Shown in pieces: positions 31,951 through 43,704 of a DNA stretch of 64,000 bases (positions within the stretch are counted from its first letter, which is position 1; each line of letters opens with the position of its first letter). The notes below the pieces were generated by a model that saw nothing but the letters and a program-made list of their open reading frames with translations, did not search any database and was not told the DNA's origin. The translations under genes were made by a program, and so were the position numbers. The stretch covers positions 43,760,288 through 43,824,287 of the forward strand of contig CM046457.1 in NCBI GenBank assembly GCA_025506515.1. Reading direction: 5' to 3'. Source of the DNA: Flaveria trinervia. Its lineage: Eukaryota > Streptophyta > Magnoliopsida > Asterales > Asteraceae.

Positions 31951-33110
31951 CTAATGATATATATAACAAAAAGAATTAATGATCTAACTAAAAAACTTAA
32001 TGATAAATAATTATAAATATTGATGTATATCTTGAGGATGTGATCTCATGATTGATTCAGTTCTCGGTTTCAAAAAAAATTAATGATAAATAATTAAAAA
32101 ATGATATATTAAATATATATAATAAAAAAATATTACAAAATTTCATTTCAATTTCTTTTAGGTCTTCTATATTATGTTGTTACAATTTTATCATTTTTCA
32201 TGCATTTCACAGAAAATGCGTACAAATGAACACGGGTTCGCTTGTTTTTCACACACAGATAAACAGAGGTTTATTTTGTTAAAATGAAATGATCTAATTA
32301 GAAATGTTGAGATTGTGTTTGAGAATGTGTTTCAGAATTTTGCTTTAAGTGATGGCCAATCATGAGTTGAGCAGTCTACCTGATTAGAGAACCTGTTCCT
32401 TAAGTTTGCAGAAGATACCGAGCTAGAAATCCTCCTCCTACATCTTCTGAAGCACTCAAGATTAGAGATTTGAGAAAGTTGTTCAAATATCCTTGCAAAA
32501 CTTGCACTCGAAAAGGGGGAGCATATAAATAAGGGGAGCTTATGAGATGAATAATCTTTCAAATCAGATTCGGAAAGCTTCAATTTGAAGATCTTTCTAT
32601 TGTTGACTTCTCGGTGTTGATTTCCTTTGAAGAAATTGATAATGATAGACTAAGGGGGAGTATTGTTGGAGCTGTAAAAGATAGTCTATATTATCAATAC
32701 AGTGAAAGTCAACAAAAGTCAACGTCATGGTCAAAGCCAACAAAAGTCAAACCCGACGCGTTCGAGATGAGGAACCGAGACGATACGTTGAAGATTTAAA
32801 TGACTAGGAGTTTTATTGTAATAAATATATTTTGTGTGAACAAAACATATTTTATCTTGTTTTTAGTCATTTTTATGTTTTATATGTAATTTTCATTAAT
32901 TAGCCTAAGTCTAGGGGCTTAAGTGCATTTAGTGAATATTAGTCTAGACAGTAAATAGGTTAATTGTCATTAGTGTTGGTTAATGATTGAATGACCAATA
33001 GATTGAGGGATTATTTGTAAACACATATTTTGCAATCTAATTGAAGATCAAAGGGGTTTTGATTGTGATTATCATATTTTGATCTAATTTTTCATGATTT
33101 GATTCAAATG
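31951..33110 (+). other. Fragment H: 3' end of another LTR element inside F ORF3
   Basis: ORF3-like coding disappears at 31950 and returns at about 33111. Inside are three polypurine-like tracts (AAAAGGGGGAGC at about 32513, AAGGGGAGC near 32535, TAAGGGGGAGTAT at 32651-32663), followed at 32664 by TGTTGGAGCTGTAAAAG, an LTR-type start. No gag or pol is seen. The LTR-like part probably runs to about 33100, but its end and any target-site duplication could not be fixed. Confidence 0.5.
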
Positions 33111-35050
33111 TGATCATCCTAGAGTTACAAATCTCTGTCAAGAAGAACAACAAAAAGAAGAATCAAATGTTGAGCTCAAATAGAAAGAAAAGGCTAAAAC
33201 CAAAAAGACGGATGCTAAAAAATTGCCACAAGAAGCTGAAATGGCTGAAACCTCTTCTGGTCCAAAAGTACAAACATATACTAGAAAGAGAAATACCTTT
33301 TTGAAAAGGCAAAGGGAAAAGACCAATAGAAGAAGAAGAGCCTATGAAGAAAAAGCAAAAAGATGATCCCCGCAGTCTTACAGCCATTGCTGAATTCTTA
33401 GATGAGCATGAAATGGTTGAGGCACAACTGAAAAAGAGGGCTAAATTTATTGATCTTGAAGAAGGAGAGATAGAAGGAGGCTATGTAGTTGATGAACCAA
33501 TAGAAAGAGAGAGCCATGTGAAGGTTGAAACTTCTATAGATGAGATGGTTGATAAAGCCAAGACAGATGACCTAATGGTGAAAGCTATGTTTCTCATCAA
33601 TCATGGCTATAATGCATATGAGGTATTTGGGATAACCTATGAGGGTATGATAGTAGAAGTAGAAAAGCTAAACAAGCTACTAGACCCTTCATATGAGACT
33701 AAGTATGAAAAGACTCAATCATCCAAACCTCTAGTGGTCAAATTCTTATCAAAAGTCAACCAGACTAAAGCTTCTTAATCACTGTATCCTGATCCCTATA
33801 GTATGAATGATAGGGAAATGAAGGACTATCTTTCTTAACAAGGTTTCACCAAAAGAAAGTTGGGTAATATGAAGACAAATTCCCTAAGGGCTGCAATCCT
33901 TAGTATGATAAATTAGAAGAATGATAGGCTGAAAAAGCTTAAAGAAGAAATAATTAGCAAGAAACCAAGAACTAGGGTATCTGCCCAAGACATCCATCTC
34001 ACCTATAGAGATCATGACTCTTTGGCACCTGTTCTACATAGAAATCCTGAGTGGTTTGTAGAGCCTTCCTAGTTAAAACTTTAAGAAGGTCCCACCACTT
34101 CAAAGACGATAAAAGGGTGTATCTACTCCCTAGGGCGGGACTAATCAGAAGATAATTTCCTAGACGTATTATAGTGACTGGAACATGTTCATGACCAAAA
34201 GGATGTCAGGATTGGTTCAATTCTTCAATAAGTAACTTGCTCTAGTGAACTCCTTACATATTCATGGTCTAAAAGAACTAGCCAATTTGGAGCTTATCAA
34301 TCATAAGGCTATGTTCATGGGTTATCAGTTTGAAGATATTCTGAGGATGTTCCAAAAAACAGACAACTTCAAATCTCTCATGGCTATCTGCATGAGGAAA
34401 GATAGGTCCTTTGTCAACCCCTTTGAGAAGAAAAGACCAAGGCAATAGAAGAAATGGTCTTGCCAGAACTGAAGGTGAAGCCAACTGAGTCCCTGAAACA
34501 AAAAATGGTGGCAGGAACTCACTCCTCCAACTCAATCTCAAAGTCTACTATGATGAAAAGACATATGAGTTGGTGATTGAAAGAAGGTGGGAAGGTAAAG
34601 AAGGTGTTGAGATAAGACTATTTAGTGGATATGAGGTGAGACTGCTAAATGTGTCCTATATCCACTACATATACACCAAGCACTTCAGAGAAATAAAAAA
34701 CAAACTGGGAGAAGCAGACATGCACTTATTTCTAAAGTGCATAAAGATTCTGAAGATGGCTTATGATAGAATCATAGCCAAAAGAGAGCAGAGGAGGAAG
34801 AAGAAGACTCCTTTGCAACTAAGGAATATTATGAAGCTAGAGGTGGATGTGGAAGGATCTCTTCTTGTTCATAGATATAGGTTATCTACTGTGTCAATCT
34901 AGGAACCATCTCATTGAGAAAGTTGCCCATTGAAGCCATTCACACTATGAGCCAGATGAAGATTCATATGCTGAATAGAGAAATGATGTTTGAAGCCAAT
35001 GACTTTGTCAATATGATAAAGCCCATTTTGGATCCTTCACTTCCAGAACC
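33111..35050 (+). pseudogene. ORF3 of element F, C-terminal part
   Basis: Fragments in several frames. The best are 33344-33778 (RSLTAIAEFLDEHEMVEAQL, GEIEGGYVVDEPI, MVKAMFLINHGYNAYEVFG), 34245-34448 and 34570-34902. The last contains VIERRWEGKEGVEIRLFSGY and ADMHLFLKCIKILKMAYDRI, resembling the C-terminal domain of B's ORF3 (FELKLVRN..., MNAAMERI). Many stops and shifts separate them. It ends shortly before the polypurine tract at 35145. Confidence 0.65.
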
Positions 35051-35144
35051 ACCAGTTTCCTTTCCTGGTGCATAAGACTCATCAGAATCCTCACAACCTC
35101 ATCCACCATCAAACCCTTGCAGAACAATGGTTGTATATTCCTTC

Positions 35145-35151
35145 AGGGGAG
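35145..35151 (+). promoter_or_regulatory. Polypurine tract of element F
   Basis: CTTCAGGGGAGTAT directly precedes the LTR start TGTTGGACCC. Confidence 0.75.
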
Positions 35152-35154
35152 TAT

Positions 35155-35900
35155 TGTTGGACCCTGAAAGGATCATACATGCCAATTCAAGTGGTGGATT
35201 GATGGTTGTTCTGCTTAAATTCCACAAGTCCAAGAAGATATGCGGATGAAGAATCTTTAATAAGAAAAGAAGACAAGTGTTGGCTATCCACATTTGTTTA
35301 TGCAGGTGACCAACATAACCAATTGTCAGTATTTGTTCTTTTGCATTAACAAATGCGAACAACTGAACAAAATGTAAGAAGGAATTGTACTTCCACATTA
35401 ACTAATGCGGATGGTCAACAACAAATGCGCCAAGTGTGTGGTCATCTGCATTTGTCAATGCTGATGACCAAACACTAATGCGATAGAAGAAAAAAATGCT
35501 AATGAAGATCAACACATCTGCATTAGTTAATGGGGATGAACAAATGCAAATACTAATGAAGACTTTTGTACTTAGATTAGCTTATAGTATAGGGGTAATT
35601 TAGTCTTTTTGTAAAAGGCATCTTGTCAGCCTATAAATATAATAGAAATCCTCGTATGTCTTGTGACTGTTGACTAACAATAGACAATCTGAATACTTTG
35701 TTTAGTCTTATGTTTAGAAGATGTATTGTTACTATTTAATGTTCAACACCTAGCATTCATTGTAACCGTTCCTTCAATTAATACAAAGAGCATTTATGAG
35801 TTATTCTTGCATTTAATGTTCTGTGTTTTTATGATTCTGCCATATAATCACTGAATCAATCATCATATTCGATCTTAATTGAATCATTTCAAGTGAGAAT
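35155..35900 (+). repeat. 3' LTR of element F (right end approximate)
   Basis: Starts TGTTGGACCCTGAAAGG. U3 carries hairpins GCATTAACAAATGC (35343-35356), CATTAACTAATG (35396-35407), GCATTTGTCAATGC (35448-35461) and GCATTAGTTAATG (35521-35533), the vocabulary of F's pol-ORF3 spacer. TATA box TATAAATA at 35632-35639. The 3' end is not resolved; a plausible CA end is near 35,910. Confidence 0.65.
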
Positions 35901-36460
35901 ATCATTCTCACACCCATATAAAACCTCACGTCCAAAATCAAATGAACTTTCCATAATGATCCCTTTGGTGTTACCATCAAAAAAATTGAGAATGAAAACA
36001 AACCATTACTATAGATCTAAAGATTTTAGATAATTGTCATTATCTAACTACGTTAATATAAAACGATCTACTCTTATCATGAAAGAATAATAAGGTTAAG
36101 GTATCGTATTAGCATTTTGAGTCTAGTCGTTATTACCCAAACAATGATCTTGGATCCAATGCTCCCTCACAATTCTTTGAAAGGTAAGATCATGCTCTGT
36201 AGTTAATTATGGATGTATCCATACTCATGTAACCAGTTCTCGTTTAGGGTTGTGTAGTGAAGGGTGGTTCAAGAAAATCGGAAGAGTCTTTATGTGAGAT
36301 GGTTGTGTATATTATGTGTGTAGGGTTTAGTGTATGTTTGGTGTGTGTCATGATGGTGAAGGAGGTTACAATGTGGTAGCATGAATCCTTAACCAAAAGG
36401 GGGTCAGTGTGTCTATGGACAGTCAACTTAGGTGTCATGGGGCACCACCAGTCTATGCAT

Positions 36461-36461
<1 letters not shown>
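35901..36461. other. Unassigned sequence between F and E
   Basis: About 0.56 kb of AT-rich DNA with no coding sequence or known repeat that I recognise. It may be the end of F's LTR plus flanking or older element DNA. Confidence 0.4.
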
Positions 36462-36514
<53 letters not shown>

Positions 36515-36550
36515 TACACATATACATCTATATATACATATATATATATA
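36462..36550. repeat. (AT)n microsatellite
   Basis: A pure AT run of about 46 bp, then an interrupted ATAC/TATA stretch to 36550. Element E's gag starts abruptly next to it, without leader, primer site or LTR. Confidence 0.92.
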
Positions 36551-38490
36551 ATGGACCGTATAACCCAAGGTGGTAGCACCTGGTGGAAACGGTGCTATGA
36601 TAGAGAAGGCTGTTGAAGACTACTCTGATGAGGACCGGAAGAAGAAGGACGTTGATAGCAATGCAATGACTATTCTTATGACTACAATACCCAACTCCAT
36701 CATGCTGGGGTTTGAGCATTGCAAGTCAGCTAGAGAACTGTTTGATGCACTTGCTCAAATGTTCTCAAGCTCAAATGACTCTAAGAAGGACTCACTGAAG
36801 CAGCAGTTTGAGAACTTCGCCTATATTACTGGAGAGACTCTCAGTCAGCAATATTTCAGGTACATGGATCTCCTTTTCTCCCTTCAATCTGTGAAGATTA
36901 CTCCTGAACTTAGAGACCTCACAAGAAAGTTCATGAGTGCTCTTCCTAATGAGTGGACGTTCTATTGTGTCTCTATCAAGAGAACAGAAATCTGAACACC
37001 CTCACTATGATCGAACTCTATGGCATCCTTGATGGATATAGTTTAGATATGGAGAGCAAGAGAGGCCATCAGACAAGCAAACCCTTGAGGTCTTCTTGCT
37101 AGCAAGGCTTTGATGGTTGCTGAAGGCTCAGGACCCACCCAACCTCAACAGTACCTGACTTACAACCAGCAGCCATCCTGCTCATCTGGACCATACATCA
37201 CATTTTCTTAAACTCCAAGGTCTCAACAGACTCAGCATAGTTCCTTTCAGGACAACTGTGCCTTTGTCTCAGGAAGTGGACACTCTAGTGATTTTTAGTA
37301 CTGCTTTGATGATCTATAGTGCTTCAGTCCAGATGATGTGGAGTACGTGGACAATTTCCAACAAATGGCTTTTTTAACCAATAGAGAAAAGAAGTTCTTC
37401 AAGAGAACTGGAAGGCAATTTCCCCAGAACCCAACCAACAGCAAATTTGGGTTTGACAAAACCAAGGCCAAATGTTACAATTGTAACCAGCTTGGTCATT
37501 TGGCAAGGGAATGCATGGCTCCCAAATCAAATCCAAGAACCCCACAGGCCTCCACACATCCCTCTACATCAAAGCCCTCTGGAAAGTTGATCGAGACAGC
37601 TGCAATAGCTCAAGAAGCCGACTGGAGCTTTATGGTGCAGGATGTGACTCTTGCTCAAGCACTCATGGTAGGAACAGAAGACAACAAGGTATATGAACAT
37701 CTCTTTACTTCTACATGTGTTGCTAAGGTGAAACTGTATCAGGACTACAATATGGAAACTAAATCTGATATTGAGTCTTTATATGTTTTGAAATCTAATT
37801 TTAAAAGGGTTGAATCTGACTACCAAAGAAAAATTGAAGAGTTAGAGAAATTTGTTTCCCTATTAAAACATGAACACACAAATTACAAGACTCAAATAAC
37901 GGATTTAATATCCAATTTGTCTGAGCTCAAGCCCAGCTTGTCACTGTTGAGGCTCAAGCCAGGAAGTATGCTATTTCTGAGCAGAATTTCCAGCTATTAT
38001 TGCATCATCCTTCCACTCCAAAATTTGTTATCAAAACAAATGAGGGTTGGGGACCATGAAATTGCTCTATCACATTCTTATAAGTCCATAAGACAATCTA
38101 GATGTGGTACTGAAGAGCAAGATGTCCCATCTGCCAACCCATCTTCACTTGAGTTGAAGAATGATGCAATAATAGAGGCCACCACAAGGAAGGAACAGGT
38201 AAATCAACCCACCTCTCCTAGTGAAGATCAAATCCTAACCACCAAAGCTAGAAGACGCAGAGCTAAGGCTGCAAGAAGAACTACCAAGAAAGTGGCTGAG
38301 TCCAAGATGATGATTGACCCAAAACAAAAGGGTGTATTCATCTCAGCTGGATTCCATGTGGTACGTAACTCTGACCCAGGAAAGGAGTGTAGTACCAACA
38401 CTCCTGTCCTACCAAAGGATCAAAAGTTGAAGAGAAAGGTCACTGATAAAGAGAAAAAGAACAAGAAATAGCAATCCTCAAGCTCCTAAA
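36551..38490 (+). pseudogene. gag: gag of element E
   Basis: The capsid-type region (36570-36995) has DSNAMTILMTTIPNSIM, SARELFDAL, SLKQQFENFAYITGETLSQQ, MSALPNEW, the copia gag (UBN2-like) pattern; the first 50 or so residues are missing. After stops near 37000-37330 a 377-codon frame (37338-38471) carries the knuckle CYNCNQLGHLAREC (37473-37514), a charged linker with a heptad-like part (37770-37930) and a Lys/Arg-rich end. Confidence 0.85.
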
Positions 38491-38504
38491 AGACTAACAT
38501 TGCA

Positions 38505-38546
38505 TGCATAATGTGTGGTCTGCAGAACCATATGGCTAAAGATTGT
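38505..38546 (+). other. Second CCHC zinc knuckle of element E
   Basis: C-IM-C-GLQN-H-MAKD-C with exact CX2CX4HX4C spacing, about 1 kb after the first knuckle and 0.55 kb before the protease. Same arrangement as A and C. Confidence 0.82.
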
Positions 38547-38669
38547 TACTACAATTCTGCTAGCACACATTATGCAAATAATGTTAAGAAAGGAGTTAGG
38601 GAAGTTTTCTCATTTGGTCCCTATCAAATTGTCCAAGTGATGAAAAAGGGAAAGCTTGTTTCCAAAGCA

Positions 38670-38835
38670 AGGTTGCTTTCGGAAGAAAATTCTTCTTTCG
38701 AAGGGAAGATGACTTCGGAAGCTAAAGCTGTTAAAAATGCAAAGAACAAAAGAACTCCCTTGAAACCACCCCAGAAGAAGACTGATTCGGAAGAAAAGGT
38801 GGTGAAGGATTCTTCCGAAAAGAAATAAGCTTCGG
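38670..38835 (+). repeat. TTCGGAAG cluster in element E gag-PR linker
   Basis: Six copies of TTCGGAAG, TTCGAAG or TTCCGAA within 165 bp of what is otherwise coding sequence (38511-38828 frame). The same palindrome-type motif fills E's LTR (50034-50255). Confidence 0.7.
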
Positions 38836-39059
38836 AAGAATGCCATGTTGTGCAAGCCTCAAAAGGCTCATCTTCAAGGATCAACCAAAAGATGGATTGG
38901 AAGATCAAGAAGGATGTTGCAGCCCAAACCTCTTCTTCAAAGACATCCATTGAACCCCCATGCTTAACGTTGGTTCAATTATGTCACTATCATTGGAAGC
39001 ACCCAAGACCAACAAGGCTTGGGTATCCAAACAAAACTAATCATCTCATATGTGTGTAG

Positions 39060-39300
39060 GGACATCTATATAACAAGAATAACAATGTCTGGATTGTGAA
39101 TAGTGGATGCTCTCGGCACATGACAGGGAATGGATCTCTCCTTCAACAATTTCAACATTATGATGGAGGTCCTGTCCAGTTTGGAGGTGAGGCTGGAAGA
39201 TATATTTCTGGCAAAGGAAGTATATCCAATGGAAAGTTAAAGGTTGACAAAGTCAATTTTGTCAAACAGCTTGAACACAATCTGTTAAGTGTTTATTAGT
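39060..39300 (+). pseudogene. pol: Aspartic protease of element E, active site mutated
   Basis: Reads WIVNSGCSRHMTGNGS: the catalytic Asp is Asn (AAT at 39099-39101, from GAT by a G-to-A change). The rest follows the family (GKGSISNGKLKVDKVNFV). This copy could not process its polyprotein. Confidence 0.88.
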
Positions 39301-39399
39301 TTTGTGATCAAAAGCATCAAATGCTTTTCATAGAACATGAGTGCATTATCCTCAAACCTAGGATGACAAATCCTTCAGAATTGGTGCTTCATAGATCTC

Positions 39400-40590
39400 C
39401 TAGGAAAAAGGATATGTACAAGCTAGATATGAACATGCTTCCCCAATAGATGAAGTATCATGCTTTTTGCCAAAACTATGTGTCAGGCAAATTTAAAGAC
39501 AATGAATAAATTGGCTAAAAACAACTTGGTACATGGTTTGCCTAAAAAGGAATTTTTGTACAAAGATAACTGTGTTGCATGCCTAAAAGGGAAGTAACAT
39601 AGGGCGTCTCACAAACCCAAAAGTGTTAACTCCATCACCACTCTATTACACTTATTGCACATGGATCTATTTGATCCCACAAGTATAATGAGCATTGGAA
39701 GGAAATCATACTGCCTTGTGATTGTTGATGATTTTAAAAGATTTACATGGGTATGCTTTTTAAGATCTAAAGATGAAAATGCTGAAACATTAAAATCTTT
39801 TATTCTTAAAATAGAAAATCAAATTGATCACAAGGTTAAGATTATTAGAAGTGATCAAGGGACTAAGTTTAAGAACTTTATTCTTGACTCATTCTTTAAC
39901 TCAAAGGGATTTCCGGACAATACAGTGCTCCAAGAACTCCTCAACAAAATGGTGTTGCTGAGAGGAAGAACATGACACTTATTGAGGCTGCTCGAACTAT
40001 GTTAGCTAATTCCAAACTACCTCTAATATTCTGGGCAGAGGCAATCACCACTGCATGCTATGTGCATAACAGGGTTATTATAGTTAAGCCACATGGAAAA
40101 GCCCCTTATGAGTTGTGGAACAACAGGCCACCATTCATTGGCTTTCTAAGGTCCTTTGGCACTAGGTGTACCATAGTTAACACAAAGGAAAATTTGGCAA
40201 AATTTGCTGAAAAGTCAGATGATGCTATCTTTGTTGGATACTCTTCTAGCTCTAAAGCTTATAGAGTTTACAACATTAAGAATCAACAATTTGAGAAATC
40301 ATCTAATATTGTTGTTAATGAGCACACTCCTTGTGTTAGGGGGAATGGCCCTGATCATATTTTTGATTTAGAATTGTTTCCAAACTATTCTAAACATCTT
40401 GTGAGAATGTTTCAATTGGAACTAGTTCTCAAAATGATTCTGATGCAGATTAATTGTTTGAGCTACCCAGGCCTCTTCCAAGTTCTCCAAGAGCTGCCAC
40501 AAACAAGCTTCATTATTGGCAGATCTGATAGTATAACTATTTCAAGGGATAGTGAAGCTTCAACCAGTGAATCACCTACTGATCCTTAAA
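39400..40590 (+). pseudogene. pol: GAG-pre-integrase and integrase of element E
   Basis: The zinc region is degraded around 39480-39600 (CVACLKGK, then a stop). Core segment 39655-39975: MHMDLFDP, CLVIVDDFKRFTW (first Asp), IIRSDQGTKF (second Asp; the family usually has GTEF). The Glu region (APRTPQQNGVAERKN-like, about 39930-39970) is frameshifted. C-terminal part 39972-40589: TLIEAARTMLANSKLPLIFW, RSFGTRC, FVGYSSSSKAYRVYN. Confidence 0.87.
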
Positions 40591-40939
40591 ACTCATCAGG
40601 TGATCCTGCACAACGCCAAGCTGATGGAAATAGCATCTTAAGGGAACAGACAACTGTTAATGCTACTTCACATCCAACAACTGATGAGTTTCTCATTTAT
40701 TCAATCAGTTCTCATTGAATGAGTTTGAAACAACAATTGGACAAAGTGTTCCAGTTCCTAAGCAAAATATGCTCAATCTGGATCTATCTTTGCATCTAGA
40801 AGTGATTCCTTGTTTAAGGATTCATAATACTTATCCAGTTGAAAACATCATAGGGAATGTCTCTGAAGGTGTGAGAACAAGAAGGCAGACTCATCATGGG
40901 AATGTTTGCTTGTACTCATGCTTTCTATCCTAGAGGGAA

Positions 40940-41960
40940 CCCAAGAAGGTAAAAGATGCCTTAAAAGATAGTAGCTGGGTTGAATCGATGCAAGAGGAGC
41001 TACTTCAATTCAAGAGACAAAAGGTGTGGAACCTATGTCTGCTACCATCTAGTCAAGTACCCATAGGCACAAAATGGGTTTTTAGAAACAAGAAAGATGA
41101 CAGAGGCTTGATCATCAAGAACAAGGCAAGACCGGTGGTTCAAGGATACACTCAAGAGGAAGGAATTGATTATATTGATGTCTTTGCACCTGTTACAAGA
41201 CTTGAGGCAGTTAGGATCTTCCTTGCTTATGTTGCATCCAAGAATTCACTGTCTACAACTTGATGTCAAGTGTGCCTTTCTATATGGGAATATAGATAGG
41301 GAAGTCTACGTGTGCCAGCCTCCAGGATTTGAAGACCACAGCACCCCAACTATGTGTGCAAATTGGATAAAGCTCTATAAGGGCTGCACCAAGCACCTAG
41401 ACTGTGGTATGAGACTTTGTCTTAGTTTCTTCTGAAGAATGGTTACACTATAGGTACCATTGACAAGACTCTCTTCATAAGGAAGTCTAGAAAGGATATT
41501 TTGCTTGTTCAAGTCTATGTTTATGACATCATCTTTCGTTCTTCAAACGACGAAATATGCAAAGACTTTGAAAGCATTATGAAGAAAAAGTTTGAGATGA
41601 GTTACATGGGAAAAATGGACTTTTTCCTTGGAATTCAGGTGAAGCAATTAAAGGAAGGGTTTTTCATCAATCAATCCAAGTATGTCAATGACATCTTAGA
41701 AAGATTCGAAATGAAAGATTGTAAGCCAGCCAAGACACCCATACCCAGAAACCATAATCTTTGTCCTAACCTTGAGGGTGAGGATACTGATCAACATCAG
41801 TATAGGGCGATTATTGGTTCTCTGATGTATCTTACAGCTAGTAGACCTGATATCATGTTTGCAACTTGCATTTGTGCAAGATATCAGGCTGCTCCAAAGG
41901 TGTCTCACCTAGCTGCTACCAAGAGAATCCTCAGATACCTCAAAGGAGCACCTAACTAGG
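40940..41960 (+). pseudogene. pol: Reverse transcriptase of element E, catalytic box mutated
   Basis: Segments 40988-41263, 41166-41435 and 41501-41959 cover GTKWVFRNKKDDRGLI, YTQEEGIDYIDVFAPVTRLE, DVKCAFLYG, VCQPPGFED, then FFLGIQVKQ, LMYLTASRPDIMF and RILRYLKG. The YVDD box reads YVYD (TAT at 41522-41524), which removes one metal-binding Asp. Frame breaks at about 41260 and 41440. Confidence 0.88.
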
Positions 41961-42446
41961 TCTCTGGTATCCTAGCAACAGTGATTTTAATCTCTATGGA
42001 TACTTTGACAGTGATTATGGTGGCTGCAACATTGACAAGAAATCAATTAGGAGGATGTTAATTTCTTGGTGAAGGATCATCTCATGGCAATGCAAGAAAC
42101 AATCTTGTGTCTCTATATCAACTGCTGAGCTGAATACATTGTTGTTGCAAGTTGCTGTGTCAGATACTATGGATTCAGAACTAGATGTTAGACTATAGAT
42201 TCAACTTTATGAGCACTCCTATCCACATTGACAACAATAGTGCTATCTCTATCACTGAATCCTTTGAAGCACTCCAAGACAAATCATATTGATATCATGT
42301 ATCATTTCATTAGAGATATTCATGAGAAGAATTTAATTAAACTAATCGAAGTTGATTCAAATGAACAATATGCTGACTTGTTCACTAAAGCTTTTGATGA
42401 ACAGAGATTTAAGTATCTCTTACAGCTATTCTATGATAAACATTGA
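41960..42446 (+). pseudogene. pol: RNase H of element E
   Basis: Fragments of copia RNase H in changing frames: SDYGGC-like start near 42010, CQFLG-like and SWQCKKQS-like parts near 42055-42105, then HIDIMYHFIRDIHEKNLIKL and YADLFTKAFDEQRFKYL (42228-42446). Several stops and shifts. Confidence 0.82.
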
Positions 42447-42593
42447 TTATTCACCTCTTTTGAAAACCTTTATACTAATGTCTTATGTCAATTCAATCTA
42501 AGCCCTGTTACAAAAAGTTTCTCTCTCTTTTAAAATTTTTTTACTAAGTATAAATTCTTCCGAAGAGGAACTATCCTTCGAAAGATATCTTAC
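42447..42593 (+). other. Start of element E spacer, cut by D
   Basis: Short AT-rich stretch with CTTCCGAAGAGGA and CTTCGAAAG, the E-type motif. The spacer stops at the LTR of D and I cannot find its continuation, so part of E was lost. Confidence 0.6.
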
Positions 42594-43487
42594 TGACAGG
42601 ATCAGTGATCACACGTTTGATGTATTAGGATACAAAGCAGCGGAATACAAACTAGAATTAGACAAATTGTAGCAAGCATTGATACTTGTAAGCATTAAGA
42701 TCGCATACGGTTATAGGGAGAGATATATATTTATATTTCTGATTTCTAGGAATGTTTATAGATGTAGAATAATTCTAATCAATCATTCATTCCATTCATT
42801 CACTCATTCATCACTGATTACAATAGGTTGTCACTCCTTATATAGAGTGCAACAATCACTGCTGTTATCACGGAAAGTGACAACTGGCAGATCCAATACA
42901 AAAATAACTAATTCTTAACAAACTACTGAAATGTTCACAACTACTGAGAACATATCAGCATGTTAAGTACAAAAATATAAAACTACTGAAACTACAACGA
43001 CTGAAGAACAAGCTCTTCAGTCGTTTTACAAAACTACTGAAATATAAAAATATAAAACTACTGATATCACAACTACTGAAGAAGTACTCTTCAGCAGTTG
43101 TGACAAACTACTGAGGCTTCAGTACTTGATCTTCAGACTTGACCTTCAGGTGTTTCATCAGCTGATGACTTCAGTAGATATCATCAGCTGATGTCTTCAG
43201 TCTTTGTCTTCAGACCTTGTACATCAGTTGTTGATCTTCAGCACTTGTAAACTCTTCAGCTGTTGTACTTCAGTACTTTGGTCTTTCAGCTTCAGCACTT
43301 GTGTTCTTCAGCTGTTGTACTTCAGCACTTTGGTTCTTCAGCTGTTAAGGTCTTCAGCACTTGATCTTCAGCTGTTGAAGTCTTCAGCACTTGTCAAACT
43401 ACTGATGAGGCTTTCAGCAGTTGTTGTGATACCATGTGGGACTTAGAGGTTTTCTGATCTTGGCTCATTGGTTCTTTTGGTCCAACA
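42594..43487 (-). repeat. 3' LTR of element D (894 bp)
   Basis: Minus strand TGTTGGACCAAAAGAACC to GATCCTGTCA; colinear with 7155-8058 of A with few differences. Carries the same CAGTAGTT, CAGCTGTT and CAGCACTT array (42920-43430). Confidence 0.92.
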
Positions 43488-43500
43488 AACTCCCCCTGAA
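43488..43500 (-). promoter_or_regulatory. Polypurine tract of element D
   Basis: Minus strand TTCAGGGGGAGTT directly before TGTTGGACC; identical core to C (62309-62316). Confidence 0.88.
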
Positions 43501-43704
43501 CCAATGCAGCCAAAACCTCTAACTTATTTATTCTCCCACTTATTGATGGCAAAATGTTGGTCTTTTTTCCTTCTTGATCAGTAGAGAAGATGACCCATGT
43601 AAGCTCCGGCCTGGGAAGAAATCTCAAATATTTGTTTGGCAGAGTATGAATGGGAACTCTGTTTTGGGGAACTGGACACAGAGTTGTTATCCCATTCATG
43701 AGAT

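Larger units (their letters stand above)
26583..35900 (+). mobile_element. Element F: copia (SIRE-type), 3' half
   Basis: RNase H tail (26583-26998), long spacer with motif array (to 29040), TATA-like box, ORF3 (from 29704, with fragment H inside it), polypurine tract and 3' LTR (from 35155). LTR, gag and most of pol should lie left of the window because element B is inserted in RNase H. The right end is not certain: no matching LTR is in the window. Confidence 0.75.

Noticed and set aside
35813..36461. Possible host gene between F and E
   Set aside because: Only short frames of low-complexity composition on either strand; no conserved motif or splice-consistent exon chain.
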